Made by a program: the position numbers and the translations under genes. The notes under the pieces are model-generated. The model was given only the letters and a program-made list of their open reading frames with translations, ran no database searches and was not told the origin of the DNA. Shown here piece after piece: positions 63,606 to 64,000 of a stretch of 64,000 nucleotides of DNA. The DNA lies in assembly GCA_002842035.1 (NCBI GenBank), contig PHBP01000005.1, positions 1 through 64,000 on the forward strand, given 5' to 3'. This DNA is from Candidatus Cloacimonetes bacterium HGW-Cloacimonetes-2 (GTDB lineage Bacteria; Cloacimonadota; Cloacimonadia; Cloacimonadales; Cloacimonadaceae). Every line of letters starts with the position of its first letter. Position 1 is the first letter of the stretch.

Positions 63606-64000
63606 TGCGTAGATCATATACAGCTCTTTTTTTGCTGCTGATCGCGCTTGCCTTGCCAATTTGCGCCCAGAGCTCGCCTTACAACGCCCTTGGTGATACA
63701 CTCACCGTGATTCAGCAGCCTATCCTGAATATACCTGCCATCCACATTCCAGGCGAACAGATGCCGATTATCTGCACTGCCCCCGCCTCTACCACAAATT
63801 GGCAAGCCTGGCTGCTTCACGGCTCCAAATCCATTCCCCTGCAGATTACATCCACGCTCCAGCTTGAGAACCCACCTCGCTGGCAGCTCAATACAATCAT
63901 TCCCCAGGTACCGGTCTTTGAGCTCTATGATCTCAGGGTCAGCGCTTCCGGAGATCTGGATGATACTGCCTGGAATGCTGTCCAGGTGATCCCCAGCCGC
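63605..64000 (+). CDS. Exported protein, 5' part only (runs off the window)
   Basis: An open frame of 132 codons with no stop before the window ends. The start ATG overlaps the previous stop (TGATG). It has a clear signal peptide (about 1-22, MRRSYTALFLLLIALALPIC then AQ) followed by a beta-rich segment ending near LYDLRVSASG, DDTAWNAVQVIPSR. Such N-terminal domains can precede metallophosphoesterases, but nothing visible here proves a function. Confidence 0.75.
   Translation, partial: MRRSYTALFLLLIALALPICAQSSPYNALGDTLTVIQQPILNIPAIHIPGEQMPIICTAPASTTNWQAWLLHGSKSIPLQITSTLQLENPPRWQLNTIIPQVPVFELYDLRVSASGDLDDTAWNAVQVIPSR

Overview
The window reads as chromosomal DNA of a Gram-negative, probably anaerobic bacterium of the FCB group, most like Cloacimonadota. 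This is an inference from gene content, not a database result. The supporting signs are very large secreted proteins with C-terminal sorting tails of the type IX secretion kind (YPNPFNPET... followed by SGIYYYKM and a basic end), an OmpA-family envelope protein, lipoproteins, SurA/YajC/HtrA envelope functions, a Wzz/O-antigen-ligase pair, and many short-overlap (ATGA) operons. The chromosomal replication origin is present: dnaA at 54.8-56.1 kb has three DnaA boxes upstream and a dense cluster of six perfect boxes plus an AT-rich stretch immediately downstream (56.15-56.37 kb).

Layout. 0-8.3 kb: clpB behind a CIRCE-like operator, then a 1,729-residue modular secreted protein with a sorting tail. 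8.9-20.6 kb: one compact operon for uptake and breakdown of mannose/GlcNAc glycans (ROK sugar kinase, a solute-binding-protein/permease fusion, a second permease with a large repeat-containing extracytoplasmic insert, GH38, GH20, GH130, and a secreted CBM9-like protein). Together they could take apart N-glycan-type oligosaccharides; the transporter ATPase is not here. 21-28 kb: DUF3795 protein, SatP-like acetate/succinate transporter, monocistronic groEL with a CIRCE operator, OmpA-like protein, and a packed adenosine-specific-kinase/thpR/recA/recX run. 28.8-42.2 kb (minus strand): xanthine-dehydrogenase-like subunits, smpB, methylthioadenosine deaminase, mtnA, a molybdopterin-domain protein lacking its metal-ligand cysteine, NAD(P)HX repair enzyme, a histidine kinase, mazG, an O-antigen-ligase-type protein and Wzz. 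42.6-44.8 kb (minus): RNase P RNA, a coiled-coil zinc-ribbon protein, and nadC behind a leader with an intrinsic terminator. 44.9-47 kb: M14 peptidase lipoprotein coupled to a PAS/class III cyclase. 47.5-53.8 kb: giant M6 metalloprotease and a smaller secreted protein. 54.8-64 kb (plus): dnaA, oriC, two lipoproteins (one PpiC-type), SurA-like chaperone, pgpA, yajC, def, fmt, DUF116 protein, HtrA-like protease without PDZ, and the start of a further exported protein.

The least explained signal is a family of modular intergenic repeats at about 8.3-8.8, 20.6-20.9, 28.1-28.8, 42.4-42.6, 47.0-47.5 and 53.8-54.3 kb. Modules include (a) a 48-bp array made from an 11-mer (ACTAGGGGATC), three direct copies and one inverted around CGCC, with an apparent compensatory base change between copies; (b) long palindromes with 21-nt arms and near-constant 32-34-nt loops, whose arm differences are mostly G.U-compatible on one strand; (c) paired short REP-like hairpins; and (d) a 104-bp element in inverted orientation at 20.6 and 42.5 kb. 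None carries a convincing gene. They sit only between genes and look like non-autonomous, structured elements. No tRNA, 5S/16S/23S rRNA, CRISPR array, insertion sequence or prophage was recognised.
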